Notes under the pieces: model-generated
Database searches by the model: none
The model's input: the letters and a program-made list of their open reading frames with translations, nothing else
Told to the model about the DNA's origin: nothing
In this document: positions 1-12,371 of the stretch, in pieces
How positions within the stretch are numbered: the stretch's first letter is position 1
How the letters are laid out: each line of letters opens with the position of its first letter
NCBI RefSeq assembly: GCF_002833405.1
Contig: NZ_CP025135.1
Coordinates: forward strand, 973,501 to 1,037,500
Reading direction: 5' to 3'
Origin: Planococcus sp. MB-3u-03
GTDB lineage: Bacteria; Bacillota; Bacilli; Bacillales_A; Planococcaceae
DNA: 64,000 bases
Program-made: the position numbers and the translations under genes

Positions 1-356
1 AAAAATTAGCTGGAGCGGGTGTCGAATGGCTCGTATTGGCCGGATTTATGCGTTTGATCGGACCTGTTTTGCTTGGGGCTTATGAAAACCGCATCGTCAA
101 TATCCACCCATCGGTACTGCCGGCGTTTCCGGGTAAAGACGCAATCGGACAGACGCTAGAAGCCGGGGCAAAAGAGGCTGGAGTTACCGTGCATTTTGTT
201 GACGAAGGCATGGACACGGGAGCGATCATCGCACAGCACTCGTTTCCTGTAGACGGCGCGGATCGTGAGACAGTAGAACGCAAAATCCATGAAATCGAGC
301 ACCAATTATACCCTGAGAGTTTGCAGCAATTATTCAGCCGGCAGCAGTCGGTCTAG
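1..356 (+). CDS. purN: Phosphoribosylglycinamide formyltransferase PurN, 3' part
   Basis: The gene enters from the left edge in the frame that starts at base 3 and ends at a TAG at 354-356, leaving about 117 C-terminal residues of an enzyme normally near 190. PurN transfers a formyl group from 10-formyl-THF to GAR, the third step of purine synthesis, in the cytoplasm. Visible family landmarks are the NIHPSVLPAFPG segment with the catalytic His and the HFVDEGMDTGAII segment with the essential Asp. It lies 11 bases before purH and is followed by purD, the usual end of the Bacillales purine operon. The start is outside the window. Confidence 0.95.
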   Translation, partial: KLAGAGVEWLVLAGFMRLIGPVLLGAYENRIVNIHPSVLPAFPGKDAIGQTLEAGAKEAGVTVHFVDEGMDTGAIIAQHSFPVDGADRETVERKIHEIEHQLYPESLQQLFSRQQSV

Positions 357-367
357 GAGGTCCATGA

Positions 368-1903
368 ATGAAAAGAAGAGCATTGATGAGCGTATCGGAC
401 AAATCCGGCATTTTGGAGTTTGCCCGTGAACTAGTAAAAATGGATGTAGAAATCTTATCGACAGGCGGCACGCGCAAGCATTTGGAGGACAATGGCGTCC
501 CGACGACGGCAGTGGACGAAGTGACCGGTTTCCCTGAGATTTTAGGTGGACGTGTGAAAACTTTGCATCCGCTGATCCATGGCGGGTTGCTCGCGAAACA
601 CGACGATAGCGAACACCAGCAGCAAATGAACGATAACGACATCGCACCGATCGAATTTGTCTGCGTCAATTTGTACCCATTCCGCGAAACGATTTCAAAA
701 CCGGATGTGACAAATGAAGATGCGATTGAAAACATCGATATTGGCGGCCCGACGATGCTGCGTTCGGCGGCGAAAAACCACGCTTACGTGACGGTTATCG
801 TCGATTCCGGTGATTACGAAGCGGTACTTGCAGAACTGCGCGAGCAGCCAACAACAAGCCCCGAGCTGCGCCGGAAACTCGCAGCGAAAGTATTCCGCCA
901 TACCGCGGCGTATGATGCTTATATTTCCAATTACTTAACGGAACTGACCGATGAACAGTATCCGGAGCAGTTGACCCTTACATATGAATTGTCCCAAGCG
1001 CTGCGCTACGGGGAAAACCCGCACCAAAAAGCAGCGTTCTATAAGAGCGCGCTCGGTTCGGATTTCTCGATCGCACATGCCACGCAATTGCACGGCAAAG
1101 AGCTTTCCTATAACAATATCCAAGACGCCAATGCTGCGCTGCAGATCATCAAGGAATTCACGATGCCGGCAAGCGTCGCAGTGAAGCATATGAACCCGTG
1201 CGGCGTCGGGACCGGTGCTACACTTTCCGAATCATTCAAAAAAGCGTATGAGGCGGATTCGACTTCCATCTTCGGCGGCATCGTCGCCTTGAACCGTGAA
1301 GTCGACCTCGAGACAGCTGAGCAATTGTCGCAGATTTTCCTTGAAATCGTCATTGCGCCATCGTTCACGGAAGATGCACTTGCAGAACTCGGTAAAAAGA
1401 AAAACATCCGTTTGTTGACGGTGCCGTTTGAAACGAAACGCCGCGACAAATGGAATACGGTGACAGTCGAAGGCGGATTGCTCGTCCAGGAGCCGGATAC
1501 ATTCGGCTACGGGGATGCAGATATCCGTGTCGTGACGGAAAGACAGCCGACAGAACAAGAACTCGAAGCCTTGAAACTAGGCTGGAGCGTCGTCAAACAT
1601 GTTAAATCGAATGCCATTGTCGTGTGCGATGAGTCGATGACGTTAGGCGTCGGTGCAGGGCAGATGAACCGCGTCGGCGCAGCCGCCATTGCACTCGAAC
1701 AGGCAGCTGACAAAGCGCAAGGCGCAGCGATGGCATCGGACGCTTTCTTCCCGATGGCTGACACGGTGGAAGCAGCAGCGAAAGCCGGCATCAAAGCGAT
1801 CATCCAGCCGGGCGGTTCGAAAAAAGATCAGGAGTCGATCGATGCGGCAAATGCACACGGCATCGCGATGGTCTTCACGGGCGTCCGCCATTTCAAACAT
1901 TAA
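368..1903 (+). CDS. purH: Bifunctional AICAR transformylase / IMP cyclohydrolase PurH
   Basis: This 511-residue protein carries out the last two steps of IMP synthesis: formylation of AICAR and ring closure. The N-terminal cyclohydrolase (MGS-like) domain begins with [11 protein letters not shown] and contains the STGGT and GRVKTLHP motifs; the C-terminal transformylase domain contains the [11 protein letters not shown] segment with the catalytic Lys-His pair. Length is normal for the family. The ATG at 368 is chosen because it follows an AGGAGG site at 355-360 and opens the conserved N terminus; the ATG at 364 is in another frame. It is cotranscribed with purN and purD. Confidence 0.97.
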   Translation: MKRRALMSVSDKSGILEFARELVKMDVEILSTGGTRKHLEDNGVPTTAVDEVTGFPEILGGRVKTLHPLIHGGLLAKHDDSEHQQQMNDNDIAPIEFVCVNLYPFRETISKPDVTNEDAIENIDIGGPTMLRSAAKNHAYVTVIVDSGDYEAVLAELREQPTTSPELRRKLAAKVFRHTAAYDAYISNYLTELTDEQYPEQLTLTYELSQALRYGENPHQKAAFYKSALGSDFSIAHATQLHGKELSYNNIQDANAALQIIKEFTMPASVAVKHMNPCGVGTGATLSESFKKAYEADSTSIFGGIVALNREVDLETAEQLSQIFLEIVIAPSFTEDALAELGKKKNIRLLTVPFETKRRDKWNTVTVEGGLLVQEPDTFGYGDADIRVVTERQPTEQELEALKLGWSVVKHVKSNAIVVCDESMTLGVGAGQMNRVGAAAIALEQAADKAQGAAMASDAFFPMADTVEAAAKAGIKAIIQPGGSKKDQESIDAANAHGIAMVFTGVRHFKH

Positions 1904-1919
1904 TCGGAGGTGCACGGCT

Positions 1920-3170
1920 ATGAACGTATTGGTCATCGGTAAAGGCGGGCGCGAACACGCGCTTGCCCATCAATTCGCCATCTCGCCATCGGTCGCGAAA
2001 GTTTATGTGGCGCCTGGCAATGACGGCATGGAAAAAGATGCACAGATCGTAGACATAAACGAGACGGATTTCGAAGCCTTGGCAGCGTTCGCCAAGGACA
2101 ATGAAATCGCCTTTACATTCATCGGGCCGGAACAGCCGCTTTCAGAAGGCATCGTCGATTTCTTCGAAGCACGCGGCTTGAAGATCTTCGGGCCGAACAA
2201 AGCGGCAGCGCGCATCGAAGGCAGCAAAGCTTTCGCCAAGGAATTGATGAAAAAGTATTCCATTCCGACCGCTGCCTATGAAAGCTTCTCGGATACCGAG
2301 GAAGCTATTAATTACATCAAGCAGCAAGGCGCGCCGATCGTCATCAAGGCGGATGGGCTCGCAGCCGGAAAAGGCGTCGTCGTGGCATTAAGCGAACAAG
2401 AAGCAATTGAGGCCGTAAAGGATATGCTCGACGGCCAGAAATTCGGCGACTCGGGATCGACCGTCGTTATCGAGGAATTCTTGGACGGAGAAGAATTTTC
2501 CTTTATGTCCTTCGTCCAAGATGGCAAGATCTATCCGATGGTCATCTCGCAAGACCATAAGCGCGCGTTTGATGGCGATAAGGGGCCGAATACGGGCGGC
2601 ATGGGTGCTTACTCGCCGGTGCCGCAGATTTCGGAATCGGTCGTCGAGGAGACTTTCAAGAAAATTGTCCGCCCGACGGTAGAGGCAATGGATCATGAAG
2701 GCACTCCGTTCAACGGGATTTTGTATGCCGGCATCATTTTGACGGCCAAGGGCCCGAAAGTCATCGAATTCAATGCGCGTTTCGGAGACCCGGAAACGCA
2801 AGTGGTATTGCCGCGCCTGAAAACCGACCTTGGCGCGTTTATTTCGACCATTTTGGACGGCGGAGAAATGGAGCTTGAATGGGATGCGCGCCCTGTGCTC
2901 GGTGTCGTCATTGCAGCGGACGGCTATCCGGGAACTGTGGAAAAAGGAGCCGTGTTACCGGAACTGGATGAATTACCGGATGTAACCGTCACCCATGCCG
3001 GCACGAAACGCTCCGAAGGCCGCTTCACTGCTAACGGCGGCCGGGTGCTCCTTGTCGCAGGCAGCGGGGAAACGTTGGAAGATGCCCAGTCTATCGTCTA
3101 TCAAGCACTTGGCAAATTGGAGTGGGACGGTTTCTTTTACCGCACAGATATCGGTTGGCGTGCAATCTAA
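1920..3170 (+). CDS. purD: Phosphoribosylamine-glycine ligase PurD
   Basis: GAR synthetase joins glycine to phosphoribosylamine using ATP, step two of purine synthesis. The ATG at 1920 (after a TCGGAGG site) gives a 416-residue protein that opens MNVLVIGKGGREHAL, the typical N terminus; the frame is open further upstream inside purH but that stretch is not PurD-like. ATP-grasp features are visible: the KADGLAAGKGVVVA nucleotide loop, GEEFSFMSF, and NTGGMGAYSPVP. It is the last gene of the pur operon and is followed directly by a terminator hairpin. Confidence 0.96.
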   Translation: MNVLVIGKGGREHALAHQFAISPSVAKVYVAPGNDGMEKDAQIVDINETDFEALAAFAKDNEIAFTFIGPEQPLSEGIVDFFEARGLKIFGPNKAAARIEGSKAFAKELMKKYSIPTAAYESFSDTEEAINYIKQQGAPIVIKADGLAAGKGVVVALSEQEAIEAVKDMLDGQKFGDSGSTVVIEEFLDGEEFSFMSFVQDGKIYPMVISQDHKRAFDGDKGPNTGGMGAYSPVPQISESVVEETFKKIVRPTVEAMDHEGTPFNGILYAGIILTAKGPKVIEFNARFGDPETQVVLPRLKTDLGAFISTILDGGEMELEWDARPVLGVVIAADGYPGTVEKGAVLPELDELPDVTVTHAGTKRSEGRFTANGGRVLLVAGSGETLEDAQSIVYQALGKLEWDGFFYRTDIGWRAI

Positions 3171-3189
3171 GTGAATAGTTGCTATAATA

Positions 3190-3228
3190 GAATGACACAA
3201 TTTCGTCACGAAGCTGTGTCATTTTATT
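3190..3228 (+). terminator. Rho-independent terminator of the pur operon
   Basis: A 9-bp stem (AATGACACA at 3191-3199 with TGTGTCATT at 3215-3223) followed by a T-rich run sits 20 bases after the purD stop. Confidence 0.75.
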
Positions 3229-3358
3229 TATGCGGCAACGCGCCGCGGAGGATTTTCACAAGCCCACTTTTACCTCTATTACTAAACTCCAATTTCCACC
3301 TAGCATTACCCCGGAAGTAACAAAACCAGCAGGGCATTCAAACTCGGAAGGAGCAAAA

Positions 3359-3952
3359 ATGATGAACTGGTATGAAAAACTGAATCAATATTTCCCAGTG
3401 GAGGAAATGAAATCGAAAGAACATATGGACACCTTGCTGAAGGAAAAAGGCAGTGTCTACTACAAAGATGAGGGCCCGTATCACGTCTTGATGTATGCGG
3501 AATTCCCAAGCTTCTCATTCGTTGACTATTTATTCGTCTCGAAAGAATCGCGCGGCATGGGCATTGGCAAGAAAACCTTGCAAATGCTCAAGGATAAGGA
3601 CAAGCCGATCATCTTGGAAGTCGAACCGGTCGATTACGAAGATACGGATTCCGAAAAACGTCTGCGTTTCTACGCGCGTGAAGGCTTTGAGCATGCCTCG
3701 TCAATCGGCTATTGCCGCCGTTCACTGGCGACTGGCGAAGAAAACTCGATGGAGATTCTTTACTGGGCGCCAAATGGCGAAACCGAAGAAGAGATTTTCG
3801 AAGCGATGAAGAAAATGTATGAGGACATCCATACGTACAAAGACGAGCATTTTTACGGGGAGTCATATGATCCGGTTTCTGATGTCTTGACGAGAAAAGA
3901 ACAAGACCAGCAGGATATCCTGAAGCCTTTCAGCGATCCGGTCAATAAATAA
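3359..3952 (+). CDS. GNAT-family N-acetyltransferase
   Basis: A 197-residue GNAT-fold protein. The central part has the acetyl-CoA binding region with strand 4 (FVDYLFVSKESRGMGIGKKTL, seen as the R-G-x-G-I-G loop) and ends in an acidic, helix-rich C terminus (EEEIFEAMKKMYEDIH). The frame is open from 3230, but the ATG at 3359 is preferred because a GGAAGGAG site lies just before it and the upstream part overlaps the pur terminator region. Substrate cannot be told from sequence. It stands alone between two terminators, just before the yerA-type deaminase. Confidence 0.75.
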   Translation: MMNWYEKLNQYFPVEEMKSKEHMDTLLKEKGSVYYKDEGPYHVLMYAEFPSFSFVDYLFVSKESRGMGIGKKTLQMLKDKDKPIILEVEPVDYEDTDSEKRLRFYAREGFEHASSIGYCRRSLATGEENSMEILYWAPNGETEEEIFEAMKKMYEDIHTYKDEHFYGESYDPVSDVLTRKEQDQQDILKPFSDPVNK

Positions 3953-3954
3953 AC

Positions 3955-3987
3955 AAAAATCCACGTCACTGAGACGTGGATTTTTTA
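3955..3987 (+). terminator. Terminator after the GNAT gene
   Basis: Perfect stem AAAAATCCACGTC / GACGTGGATTTTT with a 5-base loop and a T run, starting 3 bases after the stop codon. Confidence 0.85.
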
Positions 3988-4098
3988 TGTCCGACGCTGC
4001 ACAAGAGAGGAGCATTTTCACGTCATTCTCTGTAAAAAAATGCATAATTATGCTAGTATACGATGTATGGATATTGAAGAGAGAGCAGGTGCCTTCGG

Positions 4099-5838
4099 AT
4101 GGTAAACCCTTTATGGAGAAATACAGAAATACGTAAACAATTGAAGATTGTGTCGAAAGAATTGTCCCCGGATCTTGTGCTGACGAATGCCACATATCTG
4201 CACGGGATATTTAAAAAATGGATGACCGGAAATATATGGGTCAACGGAGACCGCATCATCTATGCAGGACAAGATATGCCGAAGATCGATGATTCGACTG
4301 AAGTCGTGGATGTCAGCGGCAAGTGGATCGTGCCTGGCTACATCGAGCCGCATGTCCATCCGTATCAACTCTACAACCCGCAGCAATTCGCTGATTATGC
4401 TGCACAAGGCGGAACTACCGGGTTCATCTCAGACAACTTGCCGTTATTTTTATCATTAGAAAACGAGAAAGCGTTTACATTGCTTGATCGCATGGCAGAG
4501 CTGCCGTTCACGTTTTATTGGTGGACAAGGTTCGATTCCCAGACGGAACTTGTTGGGGAAGACCAAAAATTCACCTCGAAAGCAGTTGGCGAGTGGCTAG
4601 AACGCCCGGACGTCATTCTTGGCGGTGAATTGACGGGTTGGCCGAAACTATTGGCTGGCGACGACCAAATGCTGTATTGGATCCAAAAAGCGAAAATCAG
4701 CTTGAAAAAGATAGAAGGGCATTTCCCGGGAGCTTCCGAGAAGACTTTGGCGCGCATGAAGCTGCTGGGCGCTGACGGGGACCATGAAGCGATGACCGTC
4801 GATGAAGTGGAGATGCGCCTATTACATGGCTACGGCGTGACGCTGCGCCATTCATCGATACGCCCGGATTTGCCGGAACTATTGTCAGGAATTGTCGAGC
4901 GGGAATTGAATGTGTTCGATAAATTGATGATGACGACAGACGGCTCGACGCCGGTGTTCCACAAAGACGGCGTGATGGATTTGTGCATCCAAATCGCGCT
5001 TGACGCTGGCGTTCCGGCGATCGATGCCTATATGATGGCTTCTTATAATGTGGCGCGCTATTACAACTTGACGAGCTTGCACGGCTTGATCGCGACCGGG
5101 CGCTATGCGAATTTGAATATTCTCGATTCGATCGATAACCCAGTGCCGAGCGGCGTGATTTCCAAAGGGGTCTGGCTCAAGCGCGATGGCAAGAAAGTGC
5201 GTTCGCTCGATGATGTGGATTGGTCGGTGCTGCCGGAGTTGGATCTCGACTTTGAATTGACCGATGACGACTTCCAGTTTTCGATGCCGTTCGGTGTGGA
5301 GATGGTCAATGATGTCATCACCAAACCATACTCCGTAAGCGTCGACACGAACGTCGAACGCTTATCGAAAGAACATGGTGAAAGCTTTCTGATGCTTATC
5401 GACCGCAACGGCAAATGGCGTGTCAATACCTTGATCAAAGGCTTCGCCACGGAAGTCGATGGATTTGCTTCTTCCTATACGAATACCGGAGATATCGTGT
5501 TGATCGGCAAAAGCCGTAAAGACATGTGGAAAGCGTTTGAACGAGTGAAGCGCCTCAAAGGGGGCATTGTCTTGATTGAAGGCGGCGAGACAGTCTGCGA
5601 ATTGCCGCTTCCTATTGGCGGCATCATGTCCGATTTATCGATGGAGACCTTGATGGAGCAAGAAACCGAGTTGAAGAAAGCGTTGAAAGAGCGCGGCTAT
5701 GAACATGGCGACGCTGTCTATACTTTATTGTTCTTGATGGCGACGCATTTGCCCTATGTCCGCATTACGCAAAAAGGGATTTATGACGTCATGAACAAAA
5801 CCATTCTATTCCCGGCATTCATGAGGGGCCAGGGATGA
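4099..5838 (+). CDS. yerA: YerA-type adenine deaminase family amidohydrolase
   Basis: This 579-residue protein belongs to the amidohydrolase superfamily, adenine deaminase (AdeC) branch, of the YerA subtype. Members bind divalent metal and are annotated as converting adenine to hypoxanthine, although activity of the YerA subtype is less certain than that of AdeC. The metal-binding motif appears as EPHVHPYQ (about residue 91 on), with a later conserved GH-type Glu/His region replaced by GHFPG and the MTTDGST segment supplying the Asp. A C-terminal adenine-deaminase domain (from FSMPFGVEMVNDV on) is present. It overlaps the following yerB by 4 bases (ATGA), so both are translated together, as in Bacillus. 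Confidence 0.85.
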   Translation: MVNPLWRNTEIRKQLKIVSKELSPDLVLTNATYLHGIFKKWMTGNIWVNGDRIIYAGQDMPKIDDSTEVVDVSGKWIVPGYIEPHVHPYQLYNPQQFADYAAQGGTTGFISDNLPLFLSLENEKAFTLLDRMAELPFTFYWWTRFDSQTELVGEDQKFTSKAVGEWLERPDVILGGELTGWPKLLAGDDQMLYWIQKAKISLKKIEGHFPGASEKTLARMKLLGADGDHEAMTVDEVEMRLLHGYGVTLRHSSIRPDLPELLSGIVERELNVFDKLMMTTDGSTPVFHKDGVMDLCIQIALDAGVPAIDAYMMASYNVARYYNLTSLHGLIATGRYANLNILDSIDNPVPSGVISKGVWLKRDGKKVRSLDDVDWSVLPELDLDFELTDDDFQFSMPFGVEMVNDVITKPYSVSVDTNVERLSKEHGESFLMLIDRNGKWRVNTLIKGFATEVDGFASSYTNTGDIVLIGKSRKDMWKAFERVKRLKGGIVLIEGGETVCELPLPIGGIMSDLSMETLMEQETELKKALKERGYEHGDAVYTLLFLMATHLPYVRITQKGIYDVMNKTILFPAFMRGQG

Positions 5839-6893
5839 AAAAATGGCTGATCTTGCTTGCTTTGCTGATCGTTGCAGCTGTCTTGGTTGTTTGGCTGGTC
5901 GGAAGGGAACAAGCGGGAGAGCCGGAAATGCCCGCAACTCCACAAACTCCGGAGGCGCCGGAAACGCCTGAGGTGCCGGAGGAAGTGCTCACCACAGCCC
6001 CGTTCACCGGCATGCAAGGAGATGGGCCGTATGACAGCCGGGCGGTGATGGCAGTCATCAATAATCATCCAGCGGCTCGTCCGCAAACAGGCCTGGTGGA
6101 AGCTGATATGGTATTTGAATTAATTGCCGAATACAATATCACGCGATTTTTGGCCTTGTATCAAAGCCAGTTTCCGGTGAATATCGGGCCGGTGCGCAGT
6201 GCGCGCGATTATTTTGTTGAACTGGCCGATGCGTATGATGCATTTTTCGTTGCGCATGGCTATAGCCCGGAAGCAAAGCAATTGCTTGATTCGGGAGTGG
6301 TCGACCATATTAACGGCATACAATATGACGGAACTTTGTTCAAGCGTTCATTGGACCGTGTGGCGCCGCATAATTCCTATATCACCTATGAAAACGTCGA
6401 ACTTGCGATGGAGATGACAGACGCTTCATCCAATTACAGCATGAAAGCACCTTATACTTTCTCTGCACCGGGCAGTAATGATAAACTAGGGGAACAAGCT
6501 GCTTCCATAGAAGTAACCTACGGCGGAGACCCGCTTTTTGCGAGCACCTATACTTACGATGCTGAGTCGCAGCTTTACGGCCGGTCATCGGGAGGAACCG
6601 CGACTGCAGATAAGGAAACTTCGCAGCGGATCGAAGTCGCCAATGTGCTGGTCATTGAAACAGCGCATGACACGATCGATGCCAAAGGACGCCAGGAGAT
6701 CGACCTGACTTCCGGGGGGCAGGCATTATTGTTCCGTGAAGGAATCGTACAGGAAATCACGTGGCGCGCAGAAAACGGTATGCTTGTGCCGGTCGGGGAA
6801 AACGGGATAACCGAATTGACGCAAGGAAAAACCTGGGTCCATATTATTCCGGATTCGCCGGGAATTGGCCAGGCGGTTCAGTATAGCCCGTAG
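5835..6893 (+). CDS. yerB: YerB-like DUF3048 surface protein, membrane anchored
   Basis: A 352-residue protein with an N-terminal hydrophobic segment (residues 4-22, LILLALLIVAAVLVVWLVG), a short Pro/Glu/Thr-rich linker, then the DUF3048 domain (FTGMQGDGPYDSRAVMAVINNHPAARPQ onward). The B. subtilis homologue is a lipoprotein; here I see no lipobox Cys after the hydrophobic segment, so it appears to be held by an uncleaved signal anchor with the domain outside the cell. Function is unknown. Its start overlaps the yerA stop by 4 bases and yerC follows, matching the Bacillus yerA-yerB-yerC order. Confidence 0.85.
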   Translation: MKKWLILLALLIVAAVLVVWLVGREQAGEPEMPATPQTPEAPETPEVPEEVLTTAPFTGMQGDGPYDSRAVMAVINNHPAARPQTGLVEADMVFELIAEYNITRFLALYQSQFPVNIGPVRSARDYFVELADAYDAFFVAHGYSPEAKQLLDSGVVDHINGIQYDGTLFKRSLDRVAPHNSYITYENVELAMEMTDASSNYSMKAPYTFSAPGSNDKLGEQAASIEVTYGGDPLFASTYTYDAESQLYGRSSGGTATADKETSQRIEVANVLVIETAHDTIDAKGRQEIDLTSGGQALLFREGIVQEITWRAENGMLVPVGENGITELTQGKTWVHIIPDSPGIGQAVQYSP

Positions 6894-6930
6894 AAGCGGG
6901 ATCAATCGAAGAGCAATGAAAGGACGTTGA

Positions 6931-7257
6931 ATGTGCATGCAAGTTGATAAGATTAGAGGGCCGCAGACCGATCAATTGATCGAAGCGGTGCTGGCATTGG
7001 AAAACAAAGAACAAGCCTACCGATTTTTTGATGATTTGTGCACGATCAGTGAAATACAATCGTTATCGCAGCGCTTTGAAGTCGCACATATGCTGCGCTT
7101 GAAAAAGACCTACGAAAAAATCAAGAACGAAACGGGTGCGAGCACAGCGACGATTTCCCGCGTGCGCCGCTGTTTGAATTACGGCAATGACGCATACGAG
7201 GAAATGCTCGATGTGCTGTATCCGGAAGAAAAACAAATCGAACTTCCAAAAGACTGA
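6931..7257 (+). CDS. yerC: YerC, TrpR-like helix-turn-helix regulator
   Basis: A 108-residue protein of the YerC/YecD family with a TrpR-type fold. The DNA-binding core is visible as EIQSLSQRFEVAHML followed by YEKIKNETGASTATISRVRRCL, where the TGASTATISRVRRC helix is the recognition helix. Two ATGs compete: 6931 and 6937; the AAGGA site at 6920-6924 is closer to 6931, but homologues usually begin MQ-DKIRG, which fits 6937. Target genes are not evident. It ends the yerA-yerB-yerC unit and has its own terminator. Confidence 0.88.
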   Translation: MCMQVDKIRGPQTDQLIEAVLALENKEQAYRFFDDLCTISEIQSLSQRFEVAHMLRLKKTYEKIKNETGASTATISRVRRCLNYGNDAYEEMLDVLYPEEKQIELPKD

Positions 7258-7286
7258 CCGGCGAATGGCGCTGGTCGGTTTTTTTA
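7253..7286 (+). terminator. Terminator after yerC
   Basis: Ten-pair stem (two G-U pairs) ACTGACCGGC / GCTGGTCGGT with a 7-base loop and seven Ts; it begins inside the yerC stop codon region. Confidence 0.8.
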
Positions 7287-7340
7287 TGCGCTAAATCCCT
7301 CATTTGTGGATGGATGGGAACAGAGTGTTGGCTGATCTTT

Positions 7341-7349
7341 TGTTATAAT
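7341..7349 (+). promoter_or_regulatory. Extended -10 promoter for pcrB-pcrA-ligA
   Basis: TGTTATAAT matches the extended -10 consensus TGnTATAAT. There is no good -35 box at the proper spacing, which is usual for extended -10 promoters. It sits 39 bases before the pcrB start and after the yerC terminator. Confidence 0.55.
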
Positions 7350-7387
7350 AGAAAGATGAAAACCAAAGTACAGTTAGGAGAATACCT

Positions 7388-8089
7388 GTGGACTTTCAAA
7401 CATGGCGGCATGTCTTTAAATTAGACCCTGCGAAAGAAATTTCAGATGGACATTTGGAACGAATTTGCGAATCCGGGACTGATGCCATCTTGATTGGCGG
7501 AAGTGATGATGTCACACTCGACAATGTCTTAGAATTGATGGCTCGTGTGCGCCGCTATTCGGTGCCGGTTGCGCTCGAAGTGTCGACGGTCGAATCGGTG
7601 ACGCCGGGCTTCGATTATTATTTCATTCCGACGGTGCTCAACAGTAGCGACCCGAAATGGATCAAAGGGCTTCACCATGAAGCGATCCGCGAATACGGCG
7701 AGATCATGGACTGGACGGAAATCGTTCCGGAAGGCTATTGCATTTTGAATCCGGACTGCAAAGCGGCAAGCTTGACCGGGGCGGATGCATCCTTGACTGA
7801 AGAGGATGTGCTCGGATATGCGCGCATGGCGGAGCATTTTTTCCGGCTCCCGGTCTTTTATCTGGAATACAGCGGCATGTTCGGCGATCCGGAACTTGTC
7901 CGAAAAACCGCGTCGGTGCTGTCTGATACACGGCTATTTTACGGCGGCGGCATCGATTCAGCGGAGCGCGCCAAGGAAATGGCAGCCATCAGCGACACGA
8001 TCGTTGTCGGCAATATCATATATGAAGATCTAAACAAAGCGCTTGCGACCGTCAAGGCAGTTGCGGAAACGGCTGAGCAATCGTTATAA
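7388..8089 (+). CDS. pcrB: Heptaprenylglyceryl phosphate synthase PcrB
   Basis: PcrB is the bacterial relative of archaeal GGGP synthase; in Bacillales it joins heptaprenyl diphosphate to sn-glycerol-1-phosphate. The 233-residue TIM barrel shows the expected segments: [12 protein letters not shown] (phosphate side), [26 protein letters not shown], the PEGYCILNP strand, the FYLEYSG motif, and FYGGGIDS near the C terminus for phosphate binding. The start is a GTG at 7388 because a TAGGAG site ends 7 bases before it. It precedes pcrA by 31 bases, the conserved pcrB-pcrA-ligA order. Confidence 0.95.
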   Translation: MDFQTWRHVFKLDPAKEISDGHLERICESGTDAILIGGSDDVTLDNVLELMARVRRYSVPVALEVSTVESVTPGFDYYFIPTVLNSSDPKWIKGLHHEAIREYGEIMDWTEIVPEGYCILNPDCKAASLTGADASLTEEDVLGYARMAEHFFRLPVFYLEYSGMFGDPELVRKTASVLSDTRLFYGGGIDSAERAKEMAAISDTIVVGNIIYEDLNKALATVKAVAETAEQSL

Positions 8090-8120
8090 TAACAGGAACA
8101 AACGTTCGAGGTGGTGCACA

Positions 8121-10337
8121 ATGGAATTAATCACAAAAAATCTGTTGCGGGGGATGAACCCCGAGCAGGAAGAAGCAGTCAAAACAACAGAAGGCCCGCT
8201 ATTGATCATGGCCGGTGCGGGATCCGGGAAAACGCGTGTGTTGACACATCGCATCGCATACTTGGTGCTGGAAAAACAAGTCTACCCATCCAATATCCTG
8301 GCGATCACGTTCACCAATAAAGCCGCGCGCGAAATGCGCAACCGGATCGATGGGCTGCTCGGCCACGGAACAGGCGACCGCATGTGGGTGTCAACCTTTC
8401 ACTCGATGTGCGTGCGCATCCTGCGCCGCAATATCGACCGCTTGGGCTTTTCGAAAAGCTTCTCGATTTTGGATACGACCGATCAATTGACGGTCATCAA
8501 AAACGTCTTGAAGCAGCAAAACCTGGACCCGAAAAAATACGAGCCGCGGACGATGCTGAATGCCATTTCGTCGTCGAAAAACGAATGCATCGATGCGGAA
8601 ACCTTCGCAGCGAATGCCAATCAATTCAACCCGTATGAAAAAACGGTCGCGGAAGTGTTCACGGGCTACCAGAAGCGCCTCCAGAAAAACCAGTCGCTCG
8701 ATTTCGACGATTTGATCATGATGACTTTAAGGCTCTTTGAAACGGTCCCGGATGTGCTGGAATATTATCAGGATAAATTCCACTATATCCATGTCGATGA
8801 ATACCAAGATACGAACAACGCCCAGTACCAACTGGTGCAATTAATGGCGAAGAAATTCAAGAATATTTGCGTTGTCGGCGATTCCGACCAGTCGATTTAC
8901 CGTTGGCGCGGGGCGGATATCACCAATATCCTGTCGTTCGAAAAGGATTATCCGGACGCCAAAGTGATCATGCTCGAACAGAATTATCGTTCGACCAAAC
9001 GCATTTTGCAGGCGGCAAACGACGTCATCCAGAAAAACACGAGCCGCTATCCGAAAGAATTGCGCACCGACAACGACGAAGGGCCGGCGATCACGCTCCA
9101 TAAAGCGGGTGATGAGCGCCAGGAAGCCCAGTACATCGTCCAGACCATCCAAAACCTCATGCAGGAAGAAGGATACAAAACCTCTGATTTCGCCATTCTC
9201 TATCGGACCAATGCCCAATCGCGTATTTTAGAGGAAATGTTCGTTAAATCGAATATGAGCTATACAATCGTCGGCGGCACGAAGTTCTATGACCGCAAGG
9301 AAATCAAGGACTTGCTCGCGTATTTGCGCTTGATTGCCAATAACGAAGATGACCTGTCGCTCGCGCGCATCATTAATGAACCGAAGCGAGGGATCGGTGC
9401 GACGTCATTCGAGAAAATGGCGCGCTTTGCCATCGAACAGGACCGCACCATCATGGATTCCTTGCAGGAAGCGGATTTCATGGGCTTGACGGCGAAAACC
9501 GCACAGACCGCGCTTGAATTCCGTGCGATGATCGCCGGATTCACCGAAATGCAGGAATTTCTGTCGGTGACGGAATTGGTGGAAGAAGTGCTGAAGAAAT
9601 CCGGTTACCGCCAGATGCTCCAAAACGACAAGACCATCGAAGGCGAAAGCCGCCTCGAAAACTTGGATGAGTTCTTGACCGTGACGCAAGCGTTCGAAAA
9701 ACAAAGCGATGACAAGTCATTGGTAGCGTTCCTGACCGATTTGGCTTTGATTGCAGATATCGATTCATTGGACGAGGAAGAAGAACAAGGCGATGGCCCG
9801 ATCATCCTCATGACGATGCATGCAGCGAAAGGCCTGGAATTCCCGGTCGTGTTTATCGCTGGGCTGGAAGAAAACGTCTTCCCGCATTCGCGTTCGAATA
9901 ATGACGAGGAAGAATTGGAAGAAGAACGGCGCTTGGCATATGTTGGCATCACGCGCGCCGAGAAACGGCTGTATTTGACGCATGCTTCGTCACGGACGAT
10001 TTTCGGCAAGAGCAATTTCAATATGCCGTCGCGCTTCATCTCTGAAATTTCGGAAGATCTCATCGAGCAGACGTTTGCCAATCACCGTGCAGGCGCAGCG
10101 ACGAGTTATAAGCAGGCACCGAAACGCAAAGCGGTCATAAAGCCTTCCTACCAAGCATCCGGCGGCGATCGGCTGGGCTGGAAAACAGGCGACCGCGCGA
10201 AGCATAAAAAATGGGGCACAGGCACTGTCGTTAATGTCAAAGGCGACGGCGAACAAACAGAACTTGATATCGCCTTCCCAAGCCCGACAGGCATCAAGCG
10301 GCTGCTCGCAAAATTTGCGCCGATCGAAAAAGAATGA
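8121..10337 (+). CDS. pcrA: ATP-dependent DNA helicase PcrA (UvrD/Rep family)
   Basis: A 738-residue superfamily 1A 3'-5' helicase used in repair, rolling-circle replication and removal of RecA and RNA polymerase from DNA. Residues 31-38 form the Walker A loop AGAGSGKT; motif II is DEYQD, motif [16 protein letters not shown], motif IV QNYRS, motif [11 protein letters not shown] and motif [13 protein letters not shown]. The C-terminal tail ends with the Tudor-like RNA-polymerase-binding domain ([17 protein letters not shown]). The ATG at 8121 is chosen since it follows GAGGTGG and matches the PcrA N terminus; the upstream open frame overlaps pcrB. Confidence 0.97.
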   Translation: MELITKNLLRGMNPEQEEAVKTTEGPLLIMAGAGSGKTRVLTHRIAYLVLEKQVYPSNILAITFTNKAAREMRNRIDGLLGHGTGDRMWVSTFHSMCVRILRRNIDRLGFSKSFSILDTTDQLTVIKNVLKQQNLDPKKYEPRTMLNAISSSKNECIDAETFAANANQFNPYEKTVAEVFTGYQKRLQKNQSLDFDDLIMMTLRLFETVPDVLEYYQDKFHYIHVDEYQDTNNAQYQLVQLMAKKFKNICVVGDSDQSIYRWRGADITNILSFEKDYPDAKVIMLEQNYRSTKRILQAANDVIQKNTSRYPKELRTDNDEGPAITLHKAGDERQEAQYIVQTIQNLMQEEGYKTSDFAILYRTNAQSRILEEMFVKSNMSYTIVGGTKFYDRKEIKDLLAYLRLIANNEDDLSLARIINEPKRGIGATSFEKMARFAIEQDRTIMDSLQEADFMGLTAKTAQTALEFRAMIAGFTEMQEFLSVTELVEEVLKKSGYRQMLQNDKTIEGESRLENLDEFLTVTQAFEKQSDDKSLVAFLTDLALIADIDSLDEEEEQGDGPIILMTMHAAKGLEFPVVFIAGLEENVFPHSRSNNDEEELEEERRLAYVGITRAEKRLYLTHASSRTIFGKSNFNMPSRFISEISEDLIEQTFANHRAGAATSYKQAPKRKAVIKPSYQASGGDRLGWKTGDRAKHKKWGTGTVVNVKGDGEQTELDIAFPSPTGIKRLLAKFAPIEKE

Positions 10338-12359
<2,022 letters not shown>

Positions 12360-12371
12360 GGAGATTAGCAT

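Noticed and set aside
3180..3188. Extended -10 promoter TGCTATAAT after purD
   Set aside because: It lies directly before the pur terminator hairpin, so a transcript from it would be stopped at once.
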